Assembly (NCBI GenBank): GCA_020722945.1
Contig: DYJV01000073.1
Span: 1-10,073, forward strand
Source of the DNA: Candidatus Methylomirabilis sp.
GTDB taxonomy: Bacteria > DYJV01
Length of the DNA: 10,073 bases
Direction of reading: 5' to 3'
Shown here: positions 1-6,932 of the stretch, piece after piece
Layout of the letters: each line of letters begins with the position of its first letter
How positions within the stretch are numbered: position 1 is the first letter of the stretch
Translations under genes and position numbers: made by a program
Notes under the pieces: model-generated
The model's input: the letters and a program-made list of their open reading frames with translations, nothing else
What the model was told of the DNA's origin: nothing
The model's database searches: none

Positions 1-88
1 AAAGACCACCCCGCCTGCCTGTGCTTATATTAGCACGCATACAGGTGAAGCTTTAAATTAAGAAAGGGATTTTTTAAATAATAGAAAG
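1..88. other. Left-edge segment of unknown content
   Basis: This stretch beyond the kinase stop is visibly richer in G+C than the rest of the window up to about base 50. One rightward frame stays open from the window edge to a TAA at 59-61 and would give a tail ending ISTHTGEALN. That could be the C-terminus of a gene entering from the left, but I do not recognise it, and 19 codons are too few to support a call. A small inverted repeat (GTGCT at 21-25, AGCAC at 32-36, loop TATATT) is present without a U-tract. No clear terminator for the kinase gene is visible here. Confidence 0.2.
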
Positions 89-1792
89 TTATATTTTGAA
101 GCTCACTTCAAAAGTATTACCTCTTTTACTGTTGGTGTAAAGTTTAACTTCACCTTTGTAAAGATTAGCTATATGTTTTACGATTGATAATCCAAGTCCA
201 CTACCCGATTTGTCCTTGTTGCGTGATTTGGATACAGTGTAAAATCTTTCAAAGATTCTCTCCCTCTCATTTTTAGGGATAATGGGTCCCTCGTCAGATA
301 CTCTTACGATACTCTCCTCATTCTCTCTGGAAATCTCAACATCAATCGTGTTTCCCTCTGAATATTTTACTGCATTATCTATGAGGTTTTTCATAACGCT
401 GAGAAGGTGGTAGTCAATTATATTTATTTTGCTTATTTTGGTTGTAAAATTAATCTGCTTGCTGCAATTGAGGTAGTAATCTTTTAATTCGTTCAGTATA
501 TCGTCTATTGAGAATTCTTCTATATTCTCTCTTATCTTTCCGAGAGTTTCAAGCTTGTGAATCTCTATAATATCGTCTATTATTTCTATCATAACTTTTG
601 AGTTTTTGTAGATACCGTTTAAAAAATTGTTTTGTATCTCCTTTTTGATATTGGGATTGTCAATCAAGGTTTCTGCATATCCCATGATTGTGGAGATAGG
701 GGTTTTAAGCTCATGTGATATATTTTCGATGAGCTGGTGTTTGAAGCCTATATACTGCTCCCGCTCTGTTATATCGTAGAATACTATCAGTTTCTGATCT
801 CCAATAAATTTGAGGTATATTTCGAAGATCCTTTTGTCGAGGAGTTTTTTTAATATTTTGTCTGTTGATGAATTGAGTATGTCAAAAAACTCAAGAAGCT
901 CATAGTTGTTGGAGATAGAGTCAAAGAAATTACACTTCTCTTTTATATTTATATTAAGATATTTTTCTACTTTGCTGTTGAACTTGACTACGGTGTTGTC
1001 TTTCTCAAGAAGTATCATCCCCTGCTCTAAAATAGAGAAGATAAGGTTTAACTTCTCCTGTTCATATTTTAGTTTGATATTTTTATCTTTCATTGTGTTA
1101 TATATTTTATAAATTATCCCTGAAAGTTTTGACATAGTGGGCTCTTTAAATTCAGGGAAGAGGATGTTTTGGTTCTCTTTTCCGAGCTCTTCGGCAACGA
1201 GGTCGAGCTTTATGATCTGGGATGAGATTTTCTTGGCAAAGAAGAGTGAGACTATGAAGATAAGTGATATCAGAAAAAAGTATAGTGATATATTCTCTTT
1301 CTTAAAAATTTTACTTAAATTTTCGATATAATCAGAGGGATAAGCAACTCTTATGATAATATTTTTATCTTTGCAAAATTTTGCATAGTAAAACATCTCC
1401 TGCTTCATTGTCTCACTTTTTCTAAATGAGATTCCCTCTTCTTTGGCTGAGGTGGTAGCTTCTATGACTTCTGGTCTATTTTTGTGGTTGTCCATCTGCT
1501 CTACTCTCTCTTTTTCAAGAAAGGAGTCATCTAATACTTTCCCATTTGTCTCTATGATAGTTATTCTCATCCCTGCCTGTTTTGATATTTCAAGTATCTT
1601 TTGGTGAAGTAGGGGGTCAAAAGTTTTTTGGTAGTTGATAAGGCATAAGATAGAGGTCTTGCTTTTAAGCTCTGATAAAATATTGTTTTCCAACTCACTG
1701 TTTATTGATTTATTTGAAAAGTAGAGAAAAGTTGATAAAAGTATAGTAAATGTAAGGAAAAAAGTAAAAAATAGTTTAAGAAAGAGTCTCAT
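89..1792 (-). CDS. PhoR/WalK-type sensor histidine kinase
   Basis: This is an inner-membrane two-component sensor of 567 residues that would autophosphorylate on histidine and pass the phosphate to a response regulator. Residues 4-26 form a membrane segment. Residues 27-167 are an extracytoplasmic sensor domain whose stretch around 76-90 (RITIIETNGKVLDDS) resembles the single Cache/PhoR-type sensor fold. A second membrane segment covers about 168-186, followed by a HAMP-like linker (187-240) and a PAS-like region (245-345). The HisKA H-box ISHELKTP places the phosphoacceptor at H360. The ATPase domain has an N-box (N469, N473), a G1 box at D500-G502 and a G2 box GSGLGL at 530-535. The second G1 glycine is isoleucine (I504). 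A GGAG lies 6-7 bases before the ATG. No response regulator is adjacent, so it is locally an orphan. The stimulus cannot be told; PhoR-like phosphate sensing is only one option. Confidence 0.93.
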   Translation of the reverse strand: MRLFLKLFFTFFLTFTILLSTFLYFSNKSINSELENNILSELKSKTSILCLINYQKTFDPLLHQKILEISKQAGMRITIIETNGKVLDDSFLEKERVEQMDNHKNRPEVIEATTSAKEEGISFRKSETMKQEMFYYAKFCKDKNIIIRVAYPSDYIENLSKIFKKENISLYFFLISLIFIVSLFFAKKISSQIIKLDLVAEELGKENQNILFPEFKEPTMSKLSGIIYKIYNTMKDKNIKLKYEQEKLNLIFSILEQGMILLEKDNTVVKFNSKVEKYLNINIKEKCNFFDSISNNYELLEFFDILNSSTDKILKKLLDKRIFEIYLKFIGDQKLIVFYDITEREQYIGFKHQLIENISHELKTPISTIMGYAETLIDNPNIKKEIQNNFLNGIYKNSKVMIEIIDDIIEIHKLETLGKIRENIEEFSIDDILNELKDYYLNCSKQINFTTKISKINIIDYHLLSVMKNLIDNAVKYSEGNTIDVEISRENEESIVRVSDEGPIIPKNERERIFERFYTVSKSRNKDKSGSGLGLSIVKHIANLYKGEVKLYTNSKRGNTFEVSFKI

Positions 1793-1895
1793 TACACTAC
1801 TCCATTTTGTAAGATTTTGTATTAAAGAGAAATTTAATCAAGAACCAAATCAGTGTAATTGTAAGAGCGTAAATAGTAAATATAGCTTTTAAGGG

Positions 1896-1941
1896 TAACG
1901 ATTTATAAAAAATTTACACTATTGTCAATTTAAAATCGTTA
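1896..1941. repeat. 9-bp perfect inverted repeat around the kinase promoter
   Basis: TAACGATTT at 1896-1904 is the exact reverse complement of AAATCGTTA at 1933-1941, with 28 bases between. The left arm overlaps the -10 of the leftward promoter candidate, and the right arm lies just upstream of its -35. It has no U-tract, so it reads more like an operator than a terminator. It also lies upstream of the rightward rpmE operon and could affect both directions. Confidence 0.55.
1902..1928 (-). promoter_or_regulatory. Candidate sigma-70 promoter for the histidine kinase gene
   Basis: On the minus strand a perfect -35 box TTGACA (1928 to 1923) is followed after 15 bases by TATAAA (1907 to 1902). 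A TAAATC with 17-base spacing is an alternative -10. The kinase ATG would lie about 100 bases downstream. The boxes are enclosed by a perfect inverted repeat (1896-1941). Assignment is by consensus only. Confidence 0.5.
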
Positions 1942-1975
1942 TTTTTATTTTAGGCTACAATTAATTAATTTTCAC

Positions 1976-2003
1976 TTGCAATTTTTATATCTTATATGTT
2001 AAT
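1976..2003 (+). promoter_or_regulatory. Weak candidate promoter for the rpmE operon
   Basis: TTGCAA (1976-1981), 16 bases, then GTTAAT (1998-2003) lies about 30 bases upstream of the L31 start codon. Both boxes match consensus only in part (4 of 6 each). Support comes from a very similar stretch upstream of proC and a related one upstream of leuS. No better rightward promoter is visible in 1793-2034. Confidence 0.3.
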
Positions 2004-2034
2004 TAAATTTCCTTAAAAATCATTGGAGGTTTAT

Positions 2035-2256
2035 ATGAAAGAGGGAATTCACCCAAATTATAACGAAAATGTTAAAGTTACTTGTGCTTGTGGTAATGTT
2101 TTTGAGACAAGCTCTGTAAAGAAAGAGATTAAAGTTGATATTTGTTCAGCTTGCCATCCATTTTTTACCGGCAAACAGAAATTTCTTGACAGTGCTGGAA
2201 GAATCGAGAAATTCCAGAAAAAATATGCTAAATTTCAGCAGAAAGAGGAAAATTAA
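2035..2256 (+). CDS. rpmE: 50S ribosomal protein L31 (bL31, zinc-binding form)
   Basis: The protein is a small component of the large ribosomal subunit. It has 73 residues, normal for bL31, and begins [10 protein letters not shown] as in the family. Four cysteines, C17 and C19 (CACGN) and C37 and C40 (CSACHPF), mark the zinc-binding (C+) version, and the TGKQKF and GRIEKF segments that follow are typical. An in-frame TTG lies at 2023, but it falls at the edge of the Shine-Dalgarno sequence GGAGG (2025-2029). That sequence sits 5 bases before the ATG at 2035, so the ATG is the start. It is the first gene of the rightward operon, 24 bases before thyX. The C-terminal tail (KFQQKEEN) is lysine- and glutamate-rich and slightly extended. 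A zinc-free paralogue, if present, is not in this window. Confidence 0.97.
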   Translation: MKEGIHPNYNENVKVTCACGNVFETSSVKKEIKVDICSACHPFFTGKQKFLDSAGRIEKFQKKYAKFQQKEEN

Positions 2257-2280
2257 GAGCATAAGCACTCTTTATCTATT

Positions 2281-2970
2281 ATGATAAAAGTCAAACTTCT
2301 TGCTCACACTCAATCTCCAGAAAAAGTTATAGCTGTGGCTGCAAGACTCTGCTATTCAGATTCTTCCATAGATAAACTTGAAGAAGATTTTACTCCTGAC
2401 AAAGTAGATTCTTTTATAAGAAAGATAATCAAGCTTGGACACGAGTCTGTTTTGGAGCACGCTGTTTTTACATTTGCGATTGAGGGTATCTCAAGAGCTT
2501 GCTCTCACCAGCTTGTAAGACATCGTATAGCGAGTTACTCCCAGCAGAGTCAGCGTTATGTTAATTTTGACAAATTTGAGTATATTTTGCCTGAAAGTAT
2601 TAAAGCTAATGCTTCTATATCTGATAAAGTCTTAAACCATCTTGATAATGCATCAGATATTTATAAAGAGATGCTCGATGCAGGTATTCCTGCCGAAGAT
2701 GCAAGGTTTATTCTCCCCAATGCTTCAGCTACAAGAGTAATCACCACTATGAATTTGAGAGAGCTAAAGCATTTTTTCAAATTAAGGTGCTGCAATAGGG
2801 CACAATGGGAGATAAGGCTTCTTGCAATAGAGATGTTAAAACTTCTTAAAAAGCAAATTCCCCTACTATTCTCTCATATGGGTCCCCCTTGTCTTAATGG
2901 AAAGTGTCCAGAGGGTGAAATGAGTTGTGGGCAGGCAGATAAGGTGAGAGAATTCTTTTCAAATCTTTAA
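2281..2970 (+). CDS. thyX: Flavin-dependent thymidylate synthase
   Basis: ThyX methylates dUMP to dTMP using methylene-tetrahydrofolate, FAD and NADPH, and replaces ThyA in many anaerobes and thermophiles. The 229-residue protein carries the signature RHR-x7-S as R80-H81-R82 to S90, with R92 after it. A second conserved block, NLRELKHFFKLR (158-169), is followed by AQWEIR (174-179). The C-terminal tail has several cysteines (C204, C209, C216). Length is normal for the family. The ATG at 2281 has no Shine-Dalgarno sequence close upstream, and the frame is closed by the TAA at 2254-2256 with no earlier start. Translation is therefore probably coupled to rpmE. A possible weak hairpin (AAGAG 2255-2259 with CTCTT 2268-2272) fills the 24-base gap. 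Its product feeds DNA replication, with no functional link to its translation-related neighbours beyond growth. Confidence 0.97.
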   Translation: MIKVKLLAHTQSPEKVIAVAARLCYSDSSIDKLEEDFTPDKVDSFIRKIIKLGHESVLEHAVFTFAIEGISRACSHQLVRHRIASYSQQSQRYVNFDKFEYILPESIKANASISDKVLNHLDNASDIYKEMLDAGIPAEDARFILPNASATRVITTMNLRELKHFFKLRCCNRAQWEIRLLAIEMLKLLKKQIPLLFSHMGPPCLNGKCPEGEMSCGQADKVREFFSNL

Positions 2971-2997
2971 TTTATTTAATCTTTAAAAGGAAATTTA

Positions 2998-3894
2998 ATG
3001 AGCTGTAACAATAAAAAATTAAATGTTGGTGGGCAGGCTGTTATTGAAGGGGTTATGATGCGTTCTCCCCGTTTTTGGGCTGTTGCGGTCAGAAAACCTG
3101 ATGGTGGTATAGAGGTCAAGAAAGATAGACTCAAACTACTTTCTGAAAGGAGCAAAATATTTAGTCTCCCTATTTTTAGAGGAGTCCTTATGCTTGTATC
3201 TGCTCTTGTTCTTGGTATAAAGGCTCTCAATTTCTCTGCAAATGTGGCATACGATGAAGAGGAGAATATGAGTGACTTTGCCATATATTCAACTATCACA
3301 TTTGCTTTTACTATTGCGATAGGACTTTTTTTTCTCCTTCCTATATACATTACCAAATTATTCAATTTTGAGAGTTATTTTCTCTTTAACATTGTAGATG
3401 GAGCTATAAGGATACTCTTTTTTCTACTTTATGTCTATGGGATTTCATTTATGAAAGATATAAAACGTATATTTCAGTATCATGGTGCAGAGCATAAAAT
3501 TATTTTTAGCTATGAAGAGGATGATGTTGTATCTGTTGATAATGCTGTCAAATTTACTACTCTTCATCCAAGATGCGGGACATCTTTCCTTATAATTGTG
3601 TTTCTTGTTAGTATCTTAATTTTTTCACTTGTTCCTAAGTCATCACCTTTTTACATAAAAGCTTTGTCGAGGGTTGTATTTGTCCCTATTATTGCAGGTG
3701 TTTCTTACGAAATTCTCAAATTATCTGCAAAATTTAAAGATAATTTTTTAGTTAAATTTTTTATTTTACCCGGGTTATGGTTACAAAAAATTACAACACA
3801 ACAGCCGGATAGAGATCAGATTGAAGTTGCGTATGCTGCTTTAGATGCAGTATTAGAGCTTGAAAAAGGGGAGCCAGATGCTTCAAAAGCTTGA
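2998..3894 (+). CDS. yqhQ: YqhQ/DUF1385 family multi-pass membrane protein
   Basis: The family is widespread in bacteria, and its biochemical role is not established as far as I know. It is sometimes described as a putative metal-dependent enzyme. The 298-residue protein opens with the family hallmark GGQAVIEGVMMR (11-22). Hydrophobic stretches at about 55-77, 97-121, 132-152, 196-213 and 219-240 suggest four or five membrane segments. Between them are YHGAEHK (161-167) and HPRCGTS (190-196), whose His, Glu and Cys residues are plausible metal ligands (inference). A conserved C-terminal segment around LPGLWLQ (257-263) ends in an acidic helix. The SD-like AAAAGGA (2985-2991) lies 6 bases before the ATG. 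The gene overlaps prfA by 17 bases. Proximity to prfA and prmC recurs in other bacteria by my recollection, which hints at a link to translation or envelope growth, but that is unproven. Confidence 0.92.
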   Translation: MSCNNKKLNVGGQAVIEGVMMRSPRFWAVAVRKPDGGIEVKKDRLKLLSERSKIFSLPIFRGVLMLVSALVLGIKALNFSANVAYDEEENMSDFAIYSTITFAFTIAIGLFFLLPIYITKLFNFESYFLFNIVDGAIRILFFLLYVYGISFMKDIKRIFQYHGAEHKIIFSYEEDDVVSVDNAVKFTTLHPRCGTSFLIIVFLVSILIFSLVPKSSPFYIKALSRVVFVPIIAGVSYEILKLSAKFKDNFLVKFFILPGLWLQKITTQQPDRDQIEVAYAALDAVLELEKGEPDASKA

Positions 3895-4951
3895 AGAGAT
3901 AAAGAAAACCTACGATATCCTAAGTAAGCAACTTGAAGACCCTGAAGTATTTAATGATAGAGATAGGTGTTCAAAAATCTCAAAAGAGATATCAGACATA
4001 AAAGATATTGTTCAAAAATTTACCGAATACAAAAATGTAAATACACAGCTTATCCAAAATAGAGAAATTATCAGAGATGAGCATGACCCAGAGTTAAAAG
4101 ATCTTGCAAAATCTGAAATAGATGAGTTAGAATCCCACCTCCAAAAAATTGAAGAGGAGCTTAAACTACTTTTACTACCTAAAGACCCAAATGATGAAAA
4201 GAATGTAATTCTTGAGATAAGAGCAGGCACAGGTGGTGATGAAGCTGCTTTGTTTGCAGCAGAACTTTTCAGATTATATTCAAGATATGCAGAGGTGAAG
4301 AAGTGGAAGATTGAAATACTTAGTGAAAGTTCTACTGGCATCGGCGGATTTAAAGAGGTAATCGCAATGATAACCGGAAGGGGTGCATACAGCAGACTCA
4401 AATATGAAAGTGGAATACACAGAGTCCAGAGGGTTCCAGCGACTGAAGCTCAAGGTCGAGTCCACACATCAGCAGTTACTGTTGCAGTTTTGCCAGAGGT
4501 AGATGAAGTTGATATAAATATAAATCCAACTGACCTTAAAATAGATGTTTACAGAGCAGGTGGTGCTGGTGGTCAACATGTCAATACTACCGATTCAGCA
4601 GTTAGAATTACACATCTCCCTACAGGTGTTGTGGTTACTTGTCAGGATGAGCGTTCCCAGCACAAGAACAAAGCTAAAGCTATGAAGATCATAATGGCAA
4701 AAATTTTTGATATTGAAAGGCAGAAGCAGGAAGCTGAGCTTGCAAAAGAGCGTAAAATGCAGGTTGGAAGTGGAGACAGAAGTGAGAAGATCAGAACTTA
4801 CAACTTCCCTCAAAACAGAATTACAGATCATAGGATCGGTCTTACTTTATATAGACTTGATGCGATAATGGAGGGTGATATGGATGAAATATTTGATAAT
4901 CTACTCACTCATTATCAGGCTGAAGCATTAAAGTTATCTGTTGATGAATGA
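3878..4951 (+). CDS. prfA: Peptide chain release factor 1
   Basis: RF1 reads UAA and UAG stop codons and triggers release of the finished peptide from the ribosome. The 357-residue protein has a helical, charged N-terminal domain (1-105). The stop-codon recognition motif is PAT at 187-189, and the peptidyl hydrolysis motif GGQ is at 231-233 within RAGGAGGQHVN. PAT rather than SPF separates it from RF2, and full length separates it from RF1-like hydrolases such as ArfB. An in-frame TTG at 3860 exists, but AAGGGGAG (3866-3873) lies 4 bases before the ATG at 3878. The family N-terminus also fits MLQKLEEIKK, so the ATG is used here. The start lies inside the end of the upstream gene (17-base overlap). 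The stop overlaps the start of prmC, whose product methylates Q233. Confidence 0.98.
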   Translation: MLQKLEEIKKTYDILSKQLEDPEVFNDRDRCSKISKEISDIKDIVQKFTEYKNVNTQLIQNREIIRDEHDPELKDLAKSEIDELESHLQKIEEELKLLLLPKDPNDEKNVILEIRAGTGGDEAALFAAELFRLYSRYAEVKKWKIEILSESSTGIGGFKEVIAMITGRGAYSRLKYESGIHRVQRVPATEAQGRVHTSAVTVAVLPEVDEVDININPTDLKIDVYRAGGAGGQHVNTTDSAVRITHLPTGVVVTCQDERSQHKNKAKAMKIIMAKIFDIERQKQEAELAKERKMQVGSGDRSEKIRTYNFPQNRITDHRIGLTLYRLDAIMEGDMDEIFDNLLTHYQAEALKLSVDE

Positions 4952-5813
4952 CAAAGTCTGGACAATTAAAGATATTCTTCTCTGGACGACCGATTATTTT
5001 ATAGAAAAAGGTGTAGAATCTCCAAGGTTAAATTCAGAAATTTTACTCTCCCACATATTAAACTTTGATAGAGTTTCCCTTTATACCAACTATTCAAGAC
5101 CACTTAGCAAAGATGAGCTTTACAGATATAGAGAGCTAATAAAAAGACGTGCTAACAGAGAGCCTGCTGCCTATATATTAAACAGAAAAGAGTTTTGGTC
5201 AATCCCCCTCAAAGTAAATCGCAATACCCTTATCCCCCGTCCCGAAACTGAAATAGTTGTAGAAAGTGTAAATGAATTCATTAAAAAATCGGGTTATAAT
5301 CGGATTGTTAATATACTTGAAGTAGGGACAGGTAGTGGCAATATCCCTATTGCTATTGCTTCTGAAAATAAAAATGTAAATATCTTTTCAGTTGATATAA
5401 GTTTTGAGTCGTTGAAAATTGCTTATCAAAATGTAGTTGAAAATAATTTCGATGATAAAATTTTTCTAATAAATGGGGATATTGTCTCTTCAATAAAATT
5501 TAAGAATTTTTTTGATATTATATTGTCAAATCCACCCTACATAAAAACTTCAGATATTCAAAATCTTCAGAGAGAAGTGAAAGATTTTGAGCCTTTATCT
5601 GCCCTCGATGGTGGAAGTGATGGGCTATTTTTTTATAGGAAGATACTTCAAAACTCAAAAGAACTTCTTGCTGAGGGTGGGACAGTTATCTTTGAATTTG
5701 GAGATGCACAGCAATCTCTTGATATAGAAAAAATTATGGTTGATATAGGATTTAAAAATTTTATTATTAAAAATGATTACTCAGGTTTGCCAAGGGTAAT
5801 ACGCTGTTACTAA
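4944..5813 (+). CDS. prmC: Release factor glutamine methyltransferase
   Basis: PrmC (HemK) uses S-adenosylmethionine to N5-methylate the glutamine of the GGQ motif in release factors, which speeds termination. The 289-residue protein has a helical N-terminal substrate-binding domain (about 1-80), a conserved RPETE block (99-103), the SAM-binding motif EVGTGSG (126-132) and the catalytic NPPY (196-199). The ATG at 4944 gives an 8-base overlap with prfA (ATGAATGA); a TTG directly before it (4941) is an alternative. No strong Shine-Dalgarno sequence is seen, so coupling to prfA translation is likely. The PrmB type is less likely given the neighbouring prfA. The last codons form part of two hairpins described separately. 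This is the last gene of the rpmE operon. Confidence 0.97.
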   Translation: MNDKVWTIKDILLWTTDYFIEKGVESPRLNSEILLSHILNFDRVSLYTNYSRPLSKDELYRYRELIKRRANREPAAYILNRKEFWSIPLKVNRNTLIPRPETEIVVESVNEFIKKSGYNRIVNILEVGTGSGNIPIAIASENKNVNIFSVDISFESLKIAYQNVVENNFDDKIFLINGDIVSSIKFKNFFDIILSNPPYIKTSDIQNLQREVKDFEPLSALDGGSDGLFFYRKILQNSKELLAEGGTVIFEFGDAQQSLDIEKIMVDIGFKNFIIKNDYSGLPRVIRCY

Positions 5814-5821
5814 TTTTTTTT
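5796..5821 (+). terminator. Weak candidate intrinsic terminator at the end of prmC
   Basis: GTAATA (5796-5801) pairs with TGTTAC (5805-5810), with one G-U pair and a CGC loop. TAA and a run of eight T (5814-5821) follow. The stem is short and A-T rich, so its strength is doubtful. It includes the last codons of prmC. It competes with a longer-range pairing using the same bases (5800-5854). Confidence 0.35.
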
Positions 5822-5854
5822 ACTTTACACTTGCACTTTCTATATAACAGCGTA
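5800..5854. repeat. 10-bp perfect inverted repeat spanning the prmC stop
   Basis: TACGCTGTTA at 5800-5809, in the last prmC codons, is the exact reverse complement of TAACAGCGTA at 5845-5854, with a 35-base loop. AAATTTTA follows at once. The stem shares bases with the short hairpin at 5796-5810, so the two cannot form together. It could shield the 3' end, act as a terminator for read-through, or be an operator upstream of proC. Confidence 0.5.
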
Positions 5855-5858
5855 AAAT
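5831..5858 (+). promoter_or_regulatory. Weak candidate promoter for proC
   Basis: TTGCAC (5831-5836), 16 bases, then TAAAAT (5853-5858) lies about 80 bases upstream of the proC ATG. The -35 match is poor (3 of 6) and the -10 good (5 of 6). The surrounding sequence from 5829 to 5845 matches 15 of 17 bases at 1974-1990 upstream of rpmE, which is the main reason to list it. Confidence 0.3.
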
Positions 5859-5938
5859 TTTAATCAGATATATTTTAATAGAGAAATATTCAGATATGAA
5901 ACTTATATGTTCTTAAAAATTTTTTTAGGAGGGTTATA

Positions 5939-6742
5939 ATGATAGGTTTGCTTGGTGGTGGCAACATGGGTGAGGCGATTATAAAGGGGATGATCTTATC
6001 AGGAAAATTTTTGAATAGTGAGATAAATGTTACTGATGTTTCTAATGAAAGAGTTTCATACTTAAAAAACCAGTATGGTGTTAATACTCCTGATACTTTG
6101 GAAAGTTTTATCTTAAATAGTGATGTGATCGTATTGGCTGTTAAGCCTCAAGTTTTCCCTAATCTTCTAAAAAGTGTAAAACCGCTTGTAGATAAAGATA
6201 GGCATCTTTTTATCTCCATTGCTGCTGGTGTAAAATTGGAGAAGATAGAAGAGTATCTTGGAAATAATTTGAAGATTGTAAGAGTAATGCCCAACACTCC
6301 TGCTTTTGTTCTACAAAGTATGTCTGCATTAGCTTTTAATAAAAATATAAAAGATAGTGATAAACAAATTTCTTTTAAGATTTTTGAAGCTATTGGGGAG
6401 AGTGTGGAGCTTGATGAAAATTACCTTGATGCTGTTACTGCACTTAGCGGGAGTGGTCCGGGGTATATATCTATGATCCTTGAAGCTTTCTCTGATGCAG
6501 GAGTTAAGATAGGTTTGAGCAGAGATATTGCTAACAAGCTGATAATTCAGACATTTGTTGGAACTCTGGAGCTTATTAAAAGGGAGAATCTAAAATTTAT
6601 TGATGCTAAAAATATTGTTACCTCTCCGGGTGGAACCACTATTAGTGGAATACATGAGCTTGAAAAGGGTGGATTTAAAGGGATTATTATGAATTGTGTT
6701 GAGGCTGCATACAAAAAATCTATTGAGCTTTCAAAAGGTTAG
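5939..6742 (+). CDS. proC: Pyrroline-5-carboxylate reductase
   Basis: ProC catalyses the last step of proline synthesis, reducing pyrroline-5-carboxylate with NAD(P)H in the cytoplasm. The 267-residue protein is of normal length. It starts with a Rossmann nucleotide-binding motif GLLGGGNMG (3-11). It then shows AVKP (67-70), VMPNTPA (116-122), the helical dimerisation domain with ALSGSGPGY (168-176), and TSPGGTT (228-234), all characteristic of the family. A strong Shine-Dalgarno AGGAGG (5928-5933) lies 5 bases before the ATG. A 125-base leader separates it from prmC, and a hairpin with a T-run follows, so it looks like its own transcription unit. The frequent partners yggS and yggT are not beside it here. 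Nothing is missing or odd. Confidence 0.97.
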   Translation: MIGLLGGGNMGEAIIKGMILSGKFLNSEINVTDVSNERVSYLKNQYGVNTPDTLESFILNSDVIVLAVKPQVFPNLLKSVKPLVDKDRHLFISIAAGVKLEKIEEYLGNNLKIVRVMPNTPAFVLQSMSALAFNKNIKDSDKQISFKIFEAIGESVELDENYLDAVTALSGSGPGYISMILEAFSDAGVKIGLSRDIANKLIIQTFVGTLELIKRENLKFIDAKNIVTSPGGTTISGIHELEKGGFKGIIMNCVEAAYKKSIELSKG

Positions 6743-6803
6743 TCTGACTTTAAAATTTTAGATACCCCTCCAAAGAGTGGAAAAAAGATGAAAGAGAAAG
6801 AGG

Positions 6804-6827
6804 AGATGTTGTCAATACATCTTTTTT
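6804..6827 (+). terminator. Probable intrinsic terminator after proC
   Basis: AGATGT (6804-6809) pairs perfectly with ACATCT (6817-6822) around a 7-base loop and runs straight into a stretch of T (6822-6827). G-U and A-U pairs could lengthen the stem by about three. It is A-T rich but well placed, 62 bases after the proC stop. Confidence 0.55.
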
Positions 6828-6932
6828 ATAAAATAAAAATTTTATCTTGATTTTTTAGATATTTTGATTTAGAAAAAAAATTTATAAAAGTTTATTGAGA
6901 TAATTTTTTAAAATAAAATAAAGGGGGTTATA

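Noticed and set aside
2-61. Possible C-terminal end of a rightward gene ending ISTHTGEALN
   Set aside because: Only 19 codons are visible and no family is recognised. It is kept as an unassigned left-edge segment.
2023-2034. TTG start for L31 four codons earlier
   Set aside because: The TTG lies at the edge of the Shine-Dalgarno sequence GGAGG, and the family N-terminus begins MKEGIHP.
2976-3365. Long minus-strand frame opposite yqhQ, and similar shadow frames opposite prfA, leuS and the kinase gene
   Set aside because: They lie wholly antisense to well-conserved genes, lack recognisable domains, and reflect codon composition.
6788-6850. 20-codon frame starting MKEKEE between proC and the small gene
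   Set aside because: It runs through the probable proC terminator, has only a poor ribosome-binding site and shows no recognisable sequence.
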